From assembly GCF_022921115.1 (NCBI RefSeq), contig NZ_CP095075.1, positions 682,001-746,000 of the forward strand: DNA of 64,000 bases, in the 5' to 3' direction. Each line of letters opens with the position of its first letter. Positions within the stretch are counted from its first letter, which is position 1. This document shows positions 26,513-37,464 of this stretch, one piece after another. The position numbers and the translations under genes are program-made. The notes below the pieces were generated by a model. The model saw only the letters and a program-made list of their open reading frames with translations. It was not told the origin of the DNA and did not search any database. This DNA comes from Halobacillus amylolyticus (GTDB taxonomy: Bacteria; Bacillota; Bacilli; Bacillales; Halobacillaceae).

Positions 26513-26938
26513 TTAATGTCCACAAGCTTCATTCTTTTGTTTTGAACCCGTTTCGCCACTTAGTAAGTCTCCACCAGTTGAACGAATGACTTCGTTTGTC
26601 ACTTCACGCGAAATGGTGCTTGAGATCATTTGCAAAATATCATTAATGACCATTTGCGAATCCTTAAATTCAGCTACAACAGGAATGCTGTCAAGCTCAT
26701 CTTGCAAGCGATCAATTTCTTTTTCTACTTTTTCAAGGGCTTCTGTTTTACCATAGGCTTGAAAATTGACGGCTTGTTTTTGCAGGGCTTTTATTTTCTT
26801 AATATAGCTCTGGACTTTAGTGTTGTCATTTAATTTCGCTTCCAGTTGTTTAAAGCGGTCGATCTCTTCAATGTCTGCCATCATCTTTGCAAGTTTATGG
26901 GCTTCGTCTACCACTTGCTTTCGTGTGTATTGTGCCAT
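26513..26938 (-). CDS. ricA: RicA (YmcA) regulatory iron-sulfur complex subunit
   Basis: 141 residues starting [19 protein letters not shown], an all-helical YmcA/YlbF family protein. The C-terminus ends in ACGH; a C-terminal cysteine contributes to iron-sulfur binding in the RicAFT complex, which affects RNase Y-dependent mRNA processing, sporulation and biofilm formation in B. subtilis. The ATG overlaps the miaB stop by one base (TAATG), so the two are cotranscribed. The longer frame to 26986 overlaps miaB and is spurious. Confidence 0.92.
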   Translation of the reverse strand: MAQYTRKQVVDEAHKLAKMMADIEEIDRFKQLEAKLNDNTKVQSYIKKIKALQKQAVNFQAYGKTEALEKVEKEIDRLQDELDSIPVVAEFKDSQMVINDILQMISSTISREVTNEVIRSTGGDLLSGETGSKQKNEACGH

Positions 26939-28509
26939 TATTTCACCTCTATCGTTTCTTCGACCATCACACCATCTAAGGACCATGTCTTCGCTTTATT
27001 GATTTTTACTTTTACGATGGTTCCAATAGATGAACGTGGACCTGTAAAGTTTACCATTTTATTTCGTTTCGTATAACCAGCTAACACTTCACTGTTTTTC
27101 TTACTTTCGCCTTCCACAAGAACTTCAACGACTTCGCCTTCATACTTCTTCATTGCTTCAGCAGATTGATCATTGACGAGCTTGTTCAGACGCTGAAGGC
27201 GATCTTTCTTCTCTTCCATTGATACATTATCTGTCATACGAGCAGCCGGCGTACCTTCACGAGCTGAATAAATAAACGTATAGGCCGCTTCAAATCCTAC
27301 TTCTTCCATAAGTGACATCGTATCCTGGAATTGTTCTTCCGTTTCATTTGGGAACCCGACAATAATATCTGTAGTCAGTGTAGCATCAGGCATGGCTGTA
27401 CGAATTTTACGAACAAGCTCTAAATATTCTTCACGCGAATATTTCCGTCCCATAATTTTCAATATATCAGAGTTTCCAGACTGGACCGGTAAGTGAATAT
27501 GGTCAAGCATATTCCCGCCTTTAGCCAGTACTTCAATTAGACGATCATCGAAGTCACGCGGGTGTGAAGTTGTGAAACGAATACGTGGAATATCAATTCC
27601 TGTCAACTCGTCCATAAGGTCGCCCAGTCCATAGCCAATATCGAGGTCTTTTCCATAAGCATTGACATTCTGTCCGAGCAGGGTGATCTCCTTATAGCCT
27701 TGGGCAGCCAGATGACGTACTTCTTGAATAATATCTTCAGGTAAACGGCTGCGTTCCTTTCCTCGCGTATAAGGAACGATGCAGTACGTACAGAACTTGT
27801 CACACCCATACATAATGTTGACCCATCCTTTAATTTTCCCTTTACGGGAGCGAGGAAGGTTTTCAATGATATCGCCCTCTTTAGACCATACGTCAATAAC
27901 CATCTCTTTGCCAAACATCGCTTCTTTTACAAGCTGTGGCAGACGGTGAATGTTATGTGTTCCAAAGATCAAATCAATGAACGGATGTTTCTGCAAAATT
28001 CGATTAACGACAGATTCCTCTTGAGACATACATCCGCAAACACCGATGATCAAGTTCGGATTCTCAAGTTTAAGCGGCTTGAGATGACCGATTTCTCCAA
28101 ATACCTTATTTTCGGCATTTTCACGGATGGCACACGTGTTAAGCAGAATGATATCCGCTTCTTTCGTGTCACTTGTTGATTCATAGCCCATTTCCTCAAA
28201 AATTCCGGCCATGACCTCGGTGTCGTGTTCGTTCATTTGACAGCCGTATGTGCGAATCATATATTTGCGTCCGTGACCTATGTTATCCAAATCTTCAGGA
28301 ATCGTGAAATCATAGTGAACCTTTACATCTTCTTTCCTGCGGCGCTGCGCCTTTCTTAAGGAAGGAGGCTGATACGTCGTTTCAAAATATTTCGTAAAGT
28401 CTTCACTGCTCTTCTGTTGAATTCGCTCGAGGTTGTCCTGGTCGGATTTTACGTCCGCTGGCGTCCCTTGACGAATTTGCGACATTTCTTTGCGTTGTTG
28501 TTCGTTCAT
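26938..28509 (-). CDS. miaB: tRNA-2-methylthio-N6-dimethylallyladenosine synthase MiaB
   Basis: 523 residues. The UPF0004 domain has Cys90 (TYGCQMN), Cys126 and Cys160; the radical-SAM cluster cysteines are Cys236, Cys240 and Cys243 in [13 protein letters not shown] domain closes the protein (near 450-515). The first 75 residues are a variable Gln/Lys-rich extension as in other bacilli. It methylthiolates i6A37 made by MiaA. Cotranscribed with ricA. Confidence 0.96.
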   Translation of the reverse strand: MNEQQRKEMSQIRQGTPADVKSDQDNLERIQQKSSEDFTKYFETTYQPPSLRKAQRRRKEDVKVHYDFTIPEDLDNIGHGRKYMIRTYGCQMNEHDTEVMAGIFEEMGYESTSDTKEADIILLNTCAIRENAENKVFGEIGHLKPLKLENPNLIIGVCGCMSQEESVVNRILQKHPFIDLIFGTHNIHRLPQLVKEAMFGKEMVIDVWSKEGDIIENLPRSRKGKIKGWVNIMYGCDKFCTYCIVPYTRGKERSRLPEDIIQEVRHLAAQGYKEITLLGQNVNAYGKDLDIGYGLGDLMDELTGIDIPRIRFTTSHPRDFDDRLIEVLAKGGNMLDHIHLPVQSGNSDILKIMGRKYSREEYLELVRKIRTAMPDATLTTDIIVGFPNETEEQFQDTMSLMEEVGFEAAYTFIYSAREGTPAARMTDNVSMEEKKDRLQRLNKLVNDQSAEAMKKYEGEVVEVLVEGESKKNSEVLAGYTKRNKMVNFTGPRSSIGTIVKVKINKAKTWSLDGVMVEETIEVK

Positions 28510-28629
28510 TACGATCTCCTTTCAAACAGACCATGCTAACTGTCTCATTATATCAATTTTACATGCAAATATTAAGGGCTAACCATAATTAATAGGATTT
28601 GTCACACAATCGTACGCTCGCTAGCATAA

Positions 28630-28665
28630 GGAAAGCCACTATGCTCTCTATCATAGTGGCTTTAG
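28630..28665 (-). terminator. kbl terminator
   Basis: A 12-bp stem (28632-28643 with 28652-28663) lies shortly after the kbl stop at 28673. Confidence 0.75.
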
Positions 28666-28672
28666 ACCCTTT

Positions 28673-29848
28673 TTACAAAATATCTAATCTTTTTCCAACG
28701 GTTTCAAACGCATGTAACGCTTCTTGAAGCTCTTCCTCCGTGTGTTCAGCTGTTACGATTGTACGTATCCGTCCTTTTCCGCGTTGTACTGTTGGGAACA
28801 CAATCCCTTGGGCGAACACACCTTCTTTAAACAGTTCATCAGAGAATTTATGTGTTAAGGCATCATCACCAATCATAACAGGGGTGATCGGTGTTTCACT
28901 AATTCCTGTATCAAAACCTAACTTTTCCAAGCCATCTTTGAAGAATTTTGTATTGTCCCATAGCTTTTCAATCAACTCCGGTTCTTCAAGCAGCACATCA
29001 ATCGCCGCATCGTTAGCTGCTGTGACGGCAGGGGGATGTGAGGTACTGAATAAGAACGGGCGACCTTTATGAATTAAATACTCACGGAGTGTCTTTGTGC
29101 TTGCCACATAACCGCCTAGCACGCCAATCGCTTTACTTAATGTCCCTACTTGAATGTGGACACGGCCATCAAGACCGAAATGGTTAACGGTACCACGACC
29201 GTTATCCCCTAACACACCACTGGCATGAGCATCATCGACCATAATAAGTGCATCATATTTTTCGGCAAGCTCAACGATTTGTGGGAGTGGTGCAATGTTT
29301 CCATCCATGGAGAACACACCATCTGTTACTACTAGACGTGTTCTGAAGTCTGAGCTTTCTTTCAGGGCCTGCTCCAATGAATCCATGTCAACGTGCTTGT
29401 AAATTTTACGGGATGCTTTCGTCAGACGAATGCCATCGATAATCGATGCGTGATTCAACTCATCAGAGATCACGACATCTTGATCACTTAAGATGGATGA
29501 AAGCACACCCTGGTTTGTTGTAAAACCAGATTGGAACACAAGGGCCGCTTCGGTATGCTTAAATTCTGCCAGCTTTTCTTCAAAATCTTCATGCATTTGC
29601 AGTGTCCCTGCAATCGTACGAACGGACCCTGTACCTACACCATACTTTTCGTTGGCTTCATCGGCCGCTTTTTTCATTTTTGGATGGGAGGTTAACCCTA
29701 AATAGTTATTAGAAGAAAGCTGGATCACTTCTTTTCCTTTAATGACGACTTTAGAGCCTTGTGCCGATTCTAACGGGATCAGTTTTCTGAACGTGCCTTC
29801 ATCCTTCATTTCATCCAGCTGTTCCTGTAAGTATTCAAAACCTTTCAT
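28673..29848 (-). CDS. kbl: glycine C-acetyltransferase (2-amino-3-ketobutyrate CoA ligase)
   Basis: 391 residues from ATG 29848, nine bases after GGAGG; the ATG three codons earlier abuts the site. The PLP-binding lysine lies in [13 protein letters not shown], and [11 protein letters not shown] and [12 protein letters not shown] are typical of the alpha-oxoamine synthase family. It cleaves 2-amino-3-ketobutyrate with CoA into glycine and acetyl-CoA, the second step of threonine breakdown. It follows tdh by 21 bases in one operon. The closely related BioF is an alternative, but the tdh neighbour decides. Confidence 0.95.
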   Translation of the reverse strand: MKGFEYLQEQLDEMKDEGTFRKLIPLESAQGSKVVIKGKEVIQLSSNNYLGLTSHPKMKKAADEANEKYGVGTGSVRTIAGTLQMHEDFEEKLAEFKHTEAALVFQSGFTTNQGVLSSILSDQDVVISDELNHASIIDGIRLTKASRKIYKHVDMDSLEQALKESSDFRTRLVVTDGVFSMDGNIAPLPQIVELAEKYDALIMVDDAHASGVLGDNGRGTVNHFGLDGRVHIQVGTLSKAIGVLGGYVASTKTLREYLIHKGRPFLFSTSHPPAVTAANDAAIDVLLEEPELIEKLWDNTKFFKDGLEKLGFDTGISETPITPVMIGDDALTHKFSDELFKEGVFAQGIVFPTVQRGKGRIRTIVTAEHTEEELQEALHAFETVGKRLDIL

Positions 29849-29869
29849 GACGATCATCCTCCTTCATAG

Positions 29870-30910
29870 TTATGGGTGTAACACTACTTTACCGCATTTT
29901 CCATCATTCATTAACTGAAAGCCTTTCTCAAATTCTTCAAGGTCAAAGTGGTGTGTAAGGATCGGCTTCACATCCACTTGCCCTGAATCTAGCAAACGGG
30001 AAACTTGCTGCCATGTTTCGTACATTTTACGTCCGGTAATTCCCTCAACATGTACGCCTTTAAATACAACATCATTGGTAATATCAAGCGTTACAGGTGT
30101 AGTTGGAAGACTCAAGATTGAGACTCTTCCTCCATTTGTAATCATTTTAAACCCTTGATCCATCGCTACCGGGTGTCCGCTCATTTCACAAACGACATCG
30201 ACACCATGTTGATTCGTCCGTTCTTTCGCTTCCTTTACGGGGTCTGACTCGCCAGAATTGATGGTCGCCGTCGCTCCCATTTCTTTTGCTAGTTCCAAGC
30301 GGTAGGCATTTAAATCAAACGCGAGCACTTGAGAGGCACCTGCTGCCTTCGCCACACCTACAGCCATTAAGCCAATCGGTCCGCACCCGATAATAGCTAC
30401 CGTTTTACCGGCTACATCACCGCTTAACACCGTGTGAACAGCATTTCCCATTGGCTCCTGGATGGAAGCGATATCTGTCGGTAAGCCCTCCGGATTTCTC
30501 CAGAGGTTGCTTGCAGGCAAGGCTACATATTCAGCAAAACAACCCTGGGTATCGACACCGATGATTTGTGTATTTTCACAAATATGGGATTGGCCTGTTA
30601 AACATTGGGGGCAATGACCACAGACGAGGTGTGTTTCTGCACTCACATAATCACCGATAGAAAAGTTATTGACCTTTGAACCAATCTCAACGATTTCACC
30701 AGCAAATTCATGACCAAATACATAGGGTGGATTCACCCGGCTCGCTGACCATTCATCCCAATTATAAATATGAACATCTGTACCACAGATGGATGTAGCT
30801 TTTACACGAATAAGTACTTCACCCTCCTGAATGCTGGGTATAGAAACTTCACGAAGTTCTGCACCAGATCCATGATGATGCTTCACAATAGCTTTCATTG
30901 TTCCATTCAC
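29870..30910 (-). CDS. tdh: L-threonine 3-dehydrogenase
   Basis: 346 residues from GTG 30910, eight bases after AGGAG; the frame can also be read from 30919, which would overlap the site. Zinc ligands are in SICGTDVHIYNWDEW and GHEFAGE; the structural zinc lobe is CGHCPQCLTGQSHIC; the Rossmann motif is GCGPIGLMAVG. It oxidises threonine with NAD+ to 2-amino-3-ketobutyrate for Kbl. Confidence 0.95.
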   Translation of the reverse strand: MNGTMKAIVKHHHGSGAELREVSIPSIQEGEVLIRVKATSICGTDVHIYNWDEWSASRVNPPYVFGHEFAGEIVEIGSKVNNFSIGDYVSAETHLVCGHCPQCLTGQSHICENTQIIGVDTQGCFAEYVALPASNLWRNPEGLPTDIASIQEPMGNAVHTVLSGDVAGKTVAIIGCGPIGLMAVGVAKAAGASQVLAFDLNAYRLELAKEMGATATINSGESDPVKEAKERTNQHGVDVVCEMSGHPVAMDQGFKMITNGGRVSILSLPTTPVTLDITNDVVFKGVHVEGITGRKMYETWQQVSRLLDSGQVDVKPILTHHFDLEEFEKGFQLMNDGKCGKVVLHP

Positions 30911-31085
30911 AGAGAACACTCCTATCTACTCAAACAAGGATTTATTCCTTTTATATTAACTATAATATCATGGATCGGTAAAACAGCAAACCGTACTGTG
31001 TTTTTTGAGTGGACATTTGGTTTCTTTGTGAAACGCTTACATTTATTCGATTTAAATAAGGAGCCGAGATCCGTTTTCTCACACT

Positions 31086-31126
31086 AAAAAAACCGCACAT
31101 ACTCACCATTTGAGCGTGCGGTTTTA
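31086..31126 (-). terminator. spoVS terminator
   Basis: AAACCGCAC (31090-31098) pairs with GTGCGGTTT (31116-31124), with a T-run on the minus strand. It lies 40 bases after the spoVS stop. Confidence 0.85.
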
Positions 31127-31161
31127 CTACATTTTTATTTGTAATTATGAAGACGATGAAA

Positions 31162-31422
31162 TTAACGTGGCTCGACAATCAGTTTAATCGCCGTACGTTC
31201 CTCCTCATCAATCATGATATCGGTAAATGCGGGAATACAAATGAGATCAATTCCGCTTGGTGCAACAAACCCCCGAGCGATCGCAACCGCTTTCACAGAT
31301 TGATTAAGTGCACCTGCCCCTATAGCTTGAATCTCGGCTGTTCCACGTTCCCTGATAACATTTGCCAGGGCTCCTGCTACTGAATTAGGTACGGATTTAG
31401 CTGATACTTTTAATACTTCCAT
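31162..31422 (-). CDS. spoVS: stage V sporulation protein SpoVS
   Basis: 86 residues, starting MEVLKVSAKSVPNSVAGALA, with the AIGAGALNQSVKAVAIARG motif of the Alba-like SpoVS fold. The protein affects septation and coat/core dehydration in sporulation and is strongly conserved. ATG 31422 has AGGAGCTAG upstream. Confidence 0.97.
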   Translation of the reverse strand: MEVLKVSAKSVPNSVAGALANVIRERGTAEIQAIGAGALNQSVKAVAIARGFVAPSGIDLICIPAFTDIMIDEEERTAIKLIVEPR

Positions 31423-31531
31423 TACTAGCTCCTCCTTCATTCACTATGGTTGTTCCATAATTACTATATTCTGTGCAGATGTAGAATATTCCCTTTTCAT
31501 TATGCAGGAATTTTTCACAAAATTCAAACAA

Positions 31532-32329
31532 TCAGCCAAAGAACGGATGATCCTCATTAATCTGAATCCGTTTTACTTTTGTTGCACGGCCAGTCGCTTC
31601 ATCCACATCTACTAAAAATCCACTTAGTTGTGTTCTTCCCTTCTTTGGGACTTCAAAACGTACCGGCAAATTGGTTAGAAATCTTTTTAAAACGGCTTCA
31701 CGCTCCATACCGAGAATGCCATCATAGGGTCCAGTCATACCGACGTCGGAAATGTAAGCTGTCCCGTTTGGTAAAATGCGCTCATCTGCCGTTTGGATAT
31801 GTGTATGTGTTCCAACGTTTATACTGACACGTCCATCCACATACCATCCCATTGCTTGTTTTTCACTTGTAGCTTCCGCATGAAAATCCAAGAAAATGAT
31901 AGGCGTTCTCTTTCTTGCTTCTGCAATCAGGTCATCAATTTTTCTAAATGGATCATCATTGGGAGCTAAAAAGGTACGTCCTTGTAAATTGATGACGGCC
32001 ACTTCTGTTTTCGGTGTTTTTACATAGGTAATTCCTTTCCCTGGCGTGCCTTCTGGAAAATTGGCAGGACGTACTAAGTAGTCCGCATGATCAATAAACT
32101 CAAAGATTTCTTGTTTATCCCATGAATGATTTCCCAGTGTAACCGCTTGAGCACCTTTTTCCAAAAATCTGCGGTAAATTTTTTCCGTTATTCCTTTTCC
32201 AGCTGCTGCGTTCTCCCCATTAATAATCGTCACGGCTGGCTGATACTTTTGTTTTAATTTTGGTAGATATTCATCAACCATGTCCCGGCCCGGGGACCCT
32301 ACAACATCACCTATAAAAAGTATTCGCAT
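31532..32329 (-). CDS. ymdB: YmdB-family metallophosphoesterase
   Basis: 265 residues. Metal-binding motifs are all present: GDVVGSPGRD at the start, NGENAAAGKG near 38-47, GNHSWDK near 67, DFHAEATSEK near 148 and GTHTHIQTAD near 173. YmdB hydrolyses cyclic nucleotides in vitro and influences motility versus biofilm expression in B. subtilis. It follows rny on the same strand; a hairpin between them may reduce read-through. Confidence 0.95.
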   Translation of the reverse strand: MRILFIGDVVGSPGRDMVDEYLPKLKQKYQPAVTIINGENAAAGKGITEKIYRRFLEKGAQAVTLGNHSWDKQEIFEFIDHADYLVRPANFPEGTPGKGITYVKTPKTEVAVINLQGRTFLAPNDDPFRKIDDLIAEARKRTPIIFLDFHAEATSEKQAMGWYVDGRVSINVGTHTHIQTADERILPNGTAYISDVGMTGPYDGILGMEREAVLKRFLTNLPVRFEVPKKGRTQLSGFLVDVDEATGRATKVKRIQINEDHPFFG

Positions 32330-32374
32330 TGATCGATTCCTTTCTTCATACGATAGAATTCTGTGTTATAAAAT

Positions 32375-32406
32375 GAAAATGAAGCGGCCAGTGAAGACCG
32401 CTTCAT
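32375..32406 (-). terminator. rny terminator or attenuator
   Basis: ATGAAGCGG (32379-32387) pairs with CCGCTTCAT (32398-32406), followed on the minus strand by TTTTCATTTT. It lies three bases after the rny stop. Confidence 0.65.
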
Positions 32407-32409
32407 CTA

Positions 32410-33969
32410 CTATTTCGCATATTCCACTGAACGTGTTTCACGAATGACTGTCACTTTAATATGACCTGGATAATCGAGTTCACCCTCGATCTGATTACGT
32501 ATATCCCTAGCCAGGCTTGTTGCTTTTAAATCGTCAATTTCATCCGGGCGGACAATAATTCGAACTTCCCGTCCCGCTTGAATAGCAAACGATTTTTCAA
32601 CACCGCCATAAGATTCACAAATCTCTTCAAGCTTCTCAAGACGTTTAATATAGTTCTCAAGTGTCTCACTTCGTGCACCTGGACGTGCGGCTGAAAGGGC
32701 ATCAGCTGCAGCAACAAGGACAGCAATTACAGACGTAGGTTCTTCGTCACCATGGTGAGAAGCAATCGCATTAATTACGACATCGTTCTCTTTATATTTG
32801 GTAGCTAATTCCTTACCAATTTCCACGTGACTTCCTTCCACTTCATGGTCAATCGCTTTACCTATGTCATGCAATAGTCCTGCACGGCGAGCCAGCGTTT
32901 CATCTTCCCCTAGCTCTGCTGCAAGAAGACCAGATAGATAGGCCACCTCTGTCGAGTGCTTAAGAACATTTTGTCCGTAGCTTGTACGATATTTCAGGCG
33001 ACCAAGAATTTTAACGAGATCAGGATGTAAACCGTGTACCCCAATTTCAAAGGTCGTTTCTTCCCCAACCTCGCGAATGTAATCATCCACTTCGCGACGC
33101 GATTTATCAACCATCTCTTCGATGCGTGCTGGATGAATTCTACCATCCTGAACGAGTTTCTCTAAAGCCATCCTTGCTGTTTCCCGACGAATAGGATCGA
33201 AACCTGATAGTATAACAGCTTCAGGTGTATCATCAATAATGAGATCAATACCAGTAAGTGTTTCTAACGTACGGATATTACGTCCTTCACGACCAATAAT
33301 CCGCCCTTTCATTTCGTCGTTAGGCAAGTTAACTACTGATACAGTAGTCTCAGCCACATGGTCAGCGGCACAGCGTTGAAGGGCAAGTGAAAGAATGTTC
33401 TTCGCCTTCTTATCAGCTTCTTCTTTAGCACGATTTTCTGCTTCTTTAACCATAAGTGCTGATTCATGAGAAACTTCCTGCTCCACACGCTCGAGAATGA
33501 CTTGTTTCGCTTGGTCTGATGTTAGACCAGAGACACGTTCAAGCTCTGCTTGCTGTTCTTGAAGCATCGCTTTCACTTTGCTTTCCATTTCTTCAATTTG
33601 TTGTTGTCTTTCGGCAAGAGTCCCCTCTTTCTTTTCGAGTGATAAGTCACGTTGATCTAAAGTTCCACTCTTACGATCAAGATTCTCTTCTTTCTGTGTT
33701 AATCGATTTTCAGTTTTCTGCAATTCCAAGCGGCGTTCACGAATCTCGTTTTCTGCTTCTTGACGAAATGTCTGATTTTCTTCTTTAGCTTCTAGAAGAG
33801 CCTCTTTCTTCGCAGAATCAGCATTGCGTCGACCTTCTTCAACAATTTGTTTTGCAAGGTCCTCCGCACTTGAGATTTTCGCCTCCGCAATAGATTTCCG
33901 AACGAGATAACCAACAACAGAACCGACGATAAGGGCAAGCAAACTGAAGATGATGGATATCATATCCAT
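32410..33969 (-). CDS. rny: ribonuclease Y
   Basis: 519 residues from ATG 33969 with AGAGGAGGTG upstream; the extra 37 codons to 34080 are not coding. Order: N-terminal membrane helix (3-23), long coiled coil (about 30-200), KH domain ([15 protein letters not shown]) and HD phosphohydrolase domain ([13 protein letters not shown]). This membrane-bound endoribonuclease starts mRNA turnover and is modulated by the RicAFT complex whose RicA is encoded at 26513. Confidence 0.96.
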   Translation of the reverse strand: MDMISIIFSLLALIVGSVVGYLVRKSIAEAKISSAEDLAKQIVEEGRRNADSAKKEALLEAKEENQTFRQEAENEIRERRLELQKTENRLTQKEENLDRKSGTLDQRDLSLEKKEGTLAERQQQIEEMESKVKAMLQEQQAELERVSGLTSDQAKQVILERVEQEVSHESALMVKEAENRAKEEADKKAKNILSLALQRCAADHVAETTVSVVNLPNDEMKGRIIGREGRNIRTLETLTGIDLIIDDTPEAVILSGFDPIRRETARMALEKLVQDGRIHPARIEEMVDKSRREVDDYIREVGEETTFEIGVHGLHPDLVKILGRLKYRTSYGQNVLKHSTEVAYLSGLLAAELGEDETLARRAGLLHDIGKAIDHEVEGSHVEIGKELATKYKENDVVINAIASHHGDEEPTSVIAVLVAAADALSAARPGARSETLENYIKRLEKLEEICESYGGVEKSFAIQAGREVRIIVRPDEIDDLKATSLARDIRNQIEGELDYPGHIKVTVIRETRSVEYAK

Positions 33970-34080
33970 AGTTTCACCTCCTCTTGCTATAAACTTGGTC
34001 CGTTTGTCGGCATGTACAAACGATTCATTTTCAGTTTCATTACGTTTTAAATAAGATATAAATATGAAAATGATACACAT

Positions 34081-34282
34081 TCATTTTATGCCTGAGAGTA
34101 AGGATTGTCAAGGAATCGTCAAATCTCCACCCCCATTAAACAAAAAATTGTAAACAGTCTGTCTACTTTAAAGAGAAACGGGAGGCATCCTCACTGACAC
34201 GTTAGAGGAATTTCGACTAAATACGGCACGTGTTACGCTGAACAACTATACTCAAAATTTATAGCTTTTTTGTAGAAAACAA
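34081..34282. other. rny upstream region
   Basis: This stretch between recA and rny holds the rny promoter and an untranslated leader. In B. subtilis pbpX lies between recA and rny; here no such gene is present. Confidence 0.4.
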
Positions 34283-34343
34283 AAATAGCCCCTCTTTTCA
34301 AACAAGTGCGATAGGCACGCGTTTGTTTAATCAAGGGACTATC
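34283..34343 (-). terminator. recA terminator
   Basis: A long imperfect stem brings ATAGTCCC and GGGGCTAT together, with AACAAAC/TTGTTT pairing inside, and ends in TTTTTG on the minus strand, about ten bases after the recA stop. Confidence 0.75.
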
Positions 34344-34353
34344 CATCTTTCAT

Positions 34354-35400
34354 CTATACATCGAGAGATTCTTGACTCTCAGAAGCTTTTTCATTCTTCT
34401 CTTCGGCAGAGGAGCCATCCATATCATAATGCGCACGGACTAACCCTTTAATTTCTTGATATACCTCTTCATTTTCCTTCAAGTATTTTTTGGCATTTTC
34501 TCGTCCCTGACCCATTCTTTCATTATTATAAGAATACCAAGATCCACTCTTTTGAACCAAATCTAGATCAGTACCGATATCTAGTAATTCACCTTCTCTT
34601 GAGATCCCTTCCCCGTACATAATGTCAACTTCAGCTTTCTTGAATGGAGGGGCTACCTTGTTTTTAACAACTTTTAATCTAGTTTTGTTCCCAACCATTT
34701 CATCGCCTTGTTTTAATGTTTCAGCACGGCGTACTTCTAGTCTTACAGATGAATAGAATTTAAGTGCACGGCCACCAGGTGTCGTTTCAGGGCTCCCAAA
34801 CATCACACCGACTTTTTCCCGGATTTGGTTAATAAAAATTGCTGTCGTTTTCGATTTATTAATTGCACCGGATAGTTTTCTCAAAGCTTGGGACATTAAA
34901 CGTGCCTGAAGACCAACGTGGGCATCGCCCATCTCGCCTTCTATTTCAGCTTTTGGTACAAGTGCAGCTACTGAATCAATGACAACCATATCAACAGCAC
35001 CGCTGCGTACTAATGCCTCGGCAATTTCCAATGCTTGTTCTCCTGTATCGGGCTGTGACAGCAAAAGCTCCTCAATATCTACACCAAGTGCTCGTGCATA
35101 AACAGGATCAAGGGCATGCTCGGCATCTATGAAAGCCGCTTGTCCACCTTGTCTTTGAGCTTCGGCAATTGCATGCAGTGCAACTGTCGTTTTACCAGAG
35201 GATTCTGGTCCATATATTTCAACAATTCTGCCGCGAGGATATCCACCTACACCTAGTGCTACATCAAGGGCAAGCGACCCGCTGGAAACTGTACTTATTC
35301 TTTGTTCAGCTTGTTCCCCAAGCTTCATAATTGATCCTTTACCAAATTGCTTCTCAATTTGTCTTAATGCCATATCTAACGCTTGCTTACGATCACTCAT
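34354..35400 (-). CDS. recA: recombinase RecA
   Basis: 348 residues. Walker [10 protein letters not shown] is at 64-72, Walker [10 protein letters not shown] at about 140, with the loop region [19 protein letters not shown]. The acidic C-terminus is usual. It promotes strand exchange and LexA self-cleavage. A promoter and a LexA-type box lie upstream (35430-35480). Confidence 0.98.
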   Translation of the reverse strand: MSDRKQALDMALRQIEKQFGKGSIMKLGEQAEQRISTVSSGSLALDVALGVGGYPRGRIVEIYGPESSGKTTVALHAIAEAQRQGGQAAFIDAEHALDPVYARALGVDIEELLLSQPDTGEQALEIAEALVRSGAVDMVVIDSVAALVPKAEIEGEMGDAHVGLQARLMSQALRKLSGAINKSKTTAIFINQIREKVGVMFGSPETTPGGRALKFYSSVRLEVRRAETLKQGDEMVGNKTRLKVVKNKVAPPFKKAEVDIMYGEGISREGELLDIGTDLDLVQKSGSWYSYNNERMGQGRENAKKYLKENEEVYQEIKGLVRAHYDMDGSSAEEKNEKASESQESLDV

Positions 35401-35429
35401 AATATTCCCCTTTCAAAATTACTATCCTC

Positions 35430-35458
35430 ATCATAACTTGTTTTTTACTATTTGCCAA
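35430..35458 (-). promoter_or_regulatory. sigma-A promoter of recA
   Basis: On the minus strand TTGGCA (35453-35458) and TATGAT (35430-35435) are separated by exactly 17 bases. The -10 box lies about 30 bases upstream of the start codon. Confidence 0.75.
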
Positions 35459-35466
35459 CTAAAACG

Positions 35467-35480
35467 CGAATAAATGTTCC
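35467..35480 (-). promoter_or_regulatory. LexA/DinR (SOS) box of recA
   Basis: CGAATAAATGTTCC matches the Gram-positive SOS consensus CGAACRNRYGTTYG at 12 of 14 positions. It lies just upstream of the -35 box, consistent with damage induction of recA. Confidence 0.65.
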
Positions 35481-35560
35481 CTTTTTAAACCTGGGCATCC
35501 CTGTGACTTTTCATTTTTCCCTTAGCAAAAGAGCATGTATTTATTCCAAGGTGTGGTGAA

Positions 35561-36793
35561 TCATTGCTTTTTTAAATGACGAAAAATAATTTCATACCCT
35601 TTTTTTACAGCACGAGTGCGAACTTTATCTCTTCCGCCTTCAAAATGATGCCTCTCAACAATAGGATCTCGCCCGACTATTTGAAGGGCAATATAAACCA
35701 CCCCTGGCTCCTGGCCTTCACTATTGTCTGGACCTGCCACTCCTGTGAAACTGATCGCTGTATCTACGCTTAGACGCTTTTGCACCTGGGAGGCCATTGC
35801 TTCTGCACATTCCTTGCTAATCGTACCATGTTGTTTAATAAGATTAGCAGGTACACCGATCACATTTTCTTTTGCTTGAGCCGTATAAGCAACGAGGCTG
35901 CCTTCGCAGACAGACGATGCTCCAGGCAGTGCTATGAGCCGTTCGATAAACTTACCACCTGTCAGGCTCTCGGCAGAACCTAATGTCATCCCTTTGTCCT
36001 TAAGCAGGTCCCTGACTTTTTCTTCAATTGTCATGTCATCACTGCCATAATAATAACGGCCGACCCTTTGCAAAACGTCTGCTTTTAAAGTCGCAATCTT
36101 GGCTTTTGCATCCGCTCCTGAAGCCGTGAGCCTTAGCCCAACCTCTCCTTCTGCCGCAAGTGGGGCAATCGTCGGGTCTTGTTGATATTTGATGATATCT
36201 TCTAGTTTATGCTCAAGTGTCGATTCGCCAATGCCTATAAACCTGAGCATTTCTGAAACAATTTCTGACTCCAGCTGAAAAGCATCGATTAAATAAGGGA
36301 GGACATGCTCTTCCATTAAACTTTTCATTTCAGAAGGCACACCAGGAAGAAAAACAAATAAAGTCTGATCATGTTCAACTAGTTGCCCTGGAGCCATCCC
36401 TTCTGCATTTGCCAGTACCCTAGCATGCTCGAACACCAATGCCTGCTTACGATTATTCGCTGTCATCTGCCGGTTGTTTTTCTTATAAACAGCCTCAATT
36501 TTCGCAAGTGTGTTTTCATGAATCACTAAGTTTTGTTTCAACAAAGGTTTAACCGCGTCGCGCGTTAAATCATCTTCTGTAGGACCAAGTCCACCTGTGA
36601 CGATAATCACGTCTGAACGTTCACTCGCCACCTCAAATGTTTTAATAGCACGCTCCATGTTATCTCCCACCACACCATGGAAATACACCGGCGCCCCATA
36701 CTTGGCTAGTTTTTTTGAAATCCATTGAGCATTCGTATTTGCAATTTGTCCTAATAAAAGCTCTGTACCTACGGCTATAATTTCTGTTCTCAT
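35561..36793 (-). CDS. cinA: competence/damage-inducible protein CinA
   Basis: 410 residues. The N-terminal MoCF-like domain (EIIAVGTELLLGQIANTNAQ, VTGGLGPTEDDLTRDA) is followed by a CinA C-terminal NMN-deamidase-type domain (GSAESLTGG, ISFTGVAGPD). It overlaps pgsA by four bases (ATGA) and precedes recA, as in other bacilli. Likely roles are pyridine nucleotide salvage and competence-linked functions. Confidence 0.95.
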   Translation of the reverse strand: MRTEIIAVGTELLLGQIANTNAQWISKKLAKYGAPVYFHGVVGDNMERAIKTFEVASERSDVIIVTGGLGPTEDDLTRDAVKPLLKQNLVIHENTLAKIEAVYKKNNRQMTANNRKQALVFEHARVLANAEGMAPGQLVEHDQTLFVFLPGVPSEMKSLMEEHVLPYLIDAFQLESEIVSEMLRFIGIGESTLEHKLEDIIKYQQDPTIAPLAAEGEVGLRLTASGADAKAKIATLKADVLQRVGRYYYGSDDMTIEEKVRDLLKDKGMTLGSAESLTGGKFIERLIALPGASSVCEGSLVAYTAQAKENVIGVPANLIKQHGTISKECAEAMASQVQKRLSVDTAISFTGVAGPDNSEGQEPGVVYIALQIVGRDPIVERHHFEGGRDKVRTRAVKKGYEIIFRHLKKQ

Positions 36794-37368
36794 TTTGAAT
36801 CCCTCATGACGTGCCAGTTTTTCACAAAATAATCATATCCAGAAACAACCGTAATGATTAAAGCCGCATAAAGTGCGATCTGTCCGAGCGGAAAGCCAAC
36901 ATAAGCGAGCGGCCAGTTGTGCAGTAAGAGAATAGAGATCGCAACAATTTGAATCCAAGTTTTGAGTTTTCCCATCTGACTTGCGGCAAGAACACTGCCT
37001 TCCCCTGCAGCCACAAGCCGCAATCCTGTGACGGCAAACTCACGACTGATAATCAAAATGACAATCCAGGCTGGAGCCAGACCTATCTCCACTAATAGAA
37101 TCAAAGCAGCACTTACTAGCAACTTGTCTGCCAGTGGATCAAGGAATTTCCCTAAATTGGTAACAAGATTATGTTTCCGCGCAATATAGCCGTCAATCCA
37201 ATCCGTTGTAGAAGCAATAATAAACAGCAACGCCCCAGCTAAATGGGAGATGGGCAAAGATTCATCCCCCATTTGGAAGGATCCCCATTGAAAAGGGACA
37301 CTCATTAAAATAATAAATACAGGAATTAGAAAAATTCTTGATAATGTAATCTTATTTGGCAAATTCAA
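36790..37368 (-). CDS. pgsA: CDP-diacylglycerol-glycerol-3-phosphate 3-phosphatidyltransferase
   Basis: 192 residues from a TTG at 37368 (NLPNKITLSRIFLIP), ten bases after AGGAG; a GTG four codons earlier is too close to the site. The CDP-alcohol phosphotransferase motif is visible as DWIDGYIARKHNLVTNLGKFLDPLADK split over residues 60-90, with its conserved Asp residues. Several membrane helices follow. It makes phosphatidylglycerophosphate for anionic membrane lipids. Confidence 0.94.
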   Translation of the reverse strand: MNLPNKITLSRIFLIPVFIILMSVPFQWGSFQMGDESLPISHLAGALLFIIASTTDWIDGYIARKHNLVTNLGKFLDPLADKLLVSAALILLVEIGLAPAWIVILIISREFAVTGLRLVAAGEGSVLAASQMGKLKTWIQIVAISILLLHNWPLAYVGFPLGQIALYAALIITVVSGYDYFVKNWHVMRDSK

Positions 37369-37394
37369 CTGTACTTCCACTCCTATCGAAAAAA

Positions 37395-37455
37395 CAGAAA
37401 GCTGTCCTTCATGGGATAAAAAGAATCCCCCATTCGTTTAAAGGACAGCATCATG
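37395..37455 (-). terminator. terminator or processing hairpin after rodZ
   Basis: GCTGTCCTT (37401-37409) pairs with AAGGACAGC (37441-37449) around a loop containing an inner TGGG/CCCA stem; on the minus strand CTGTTTTTTC follows. Expression of pgsA then needs its own promoter or read-through. Confidence 0.65.
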
Positions 37456-37464
37456 TTCATCTGT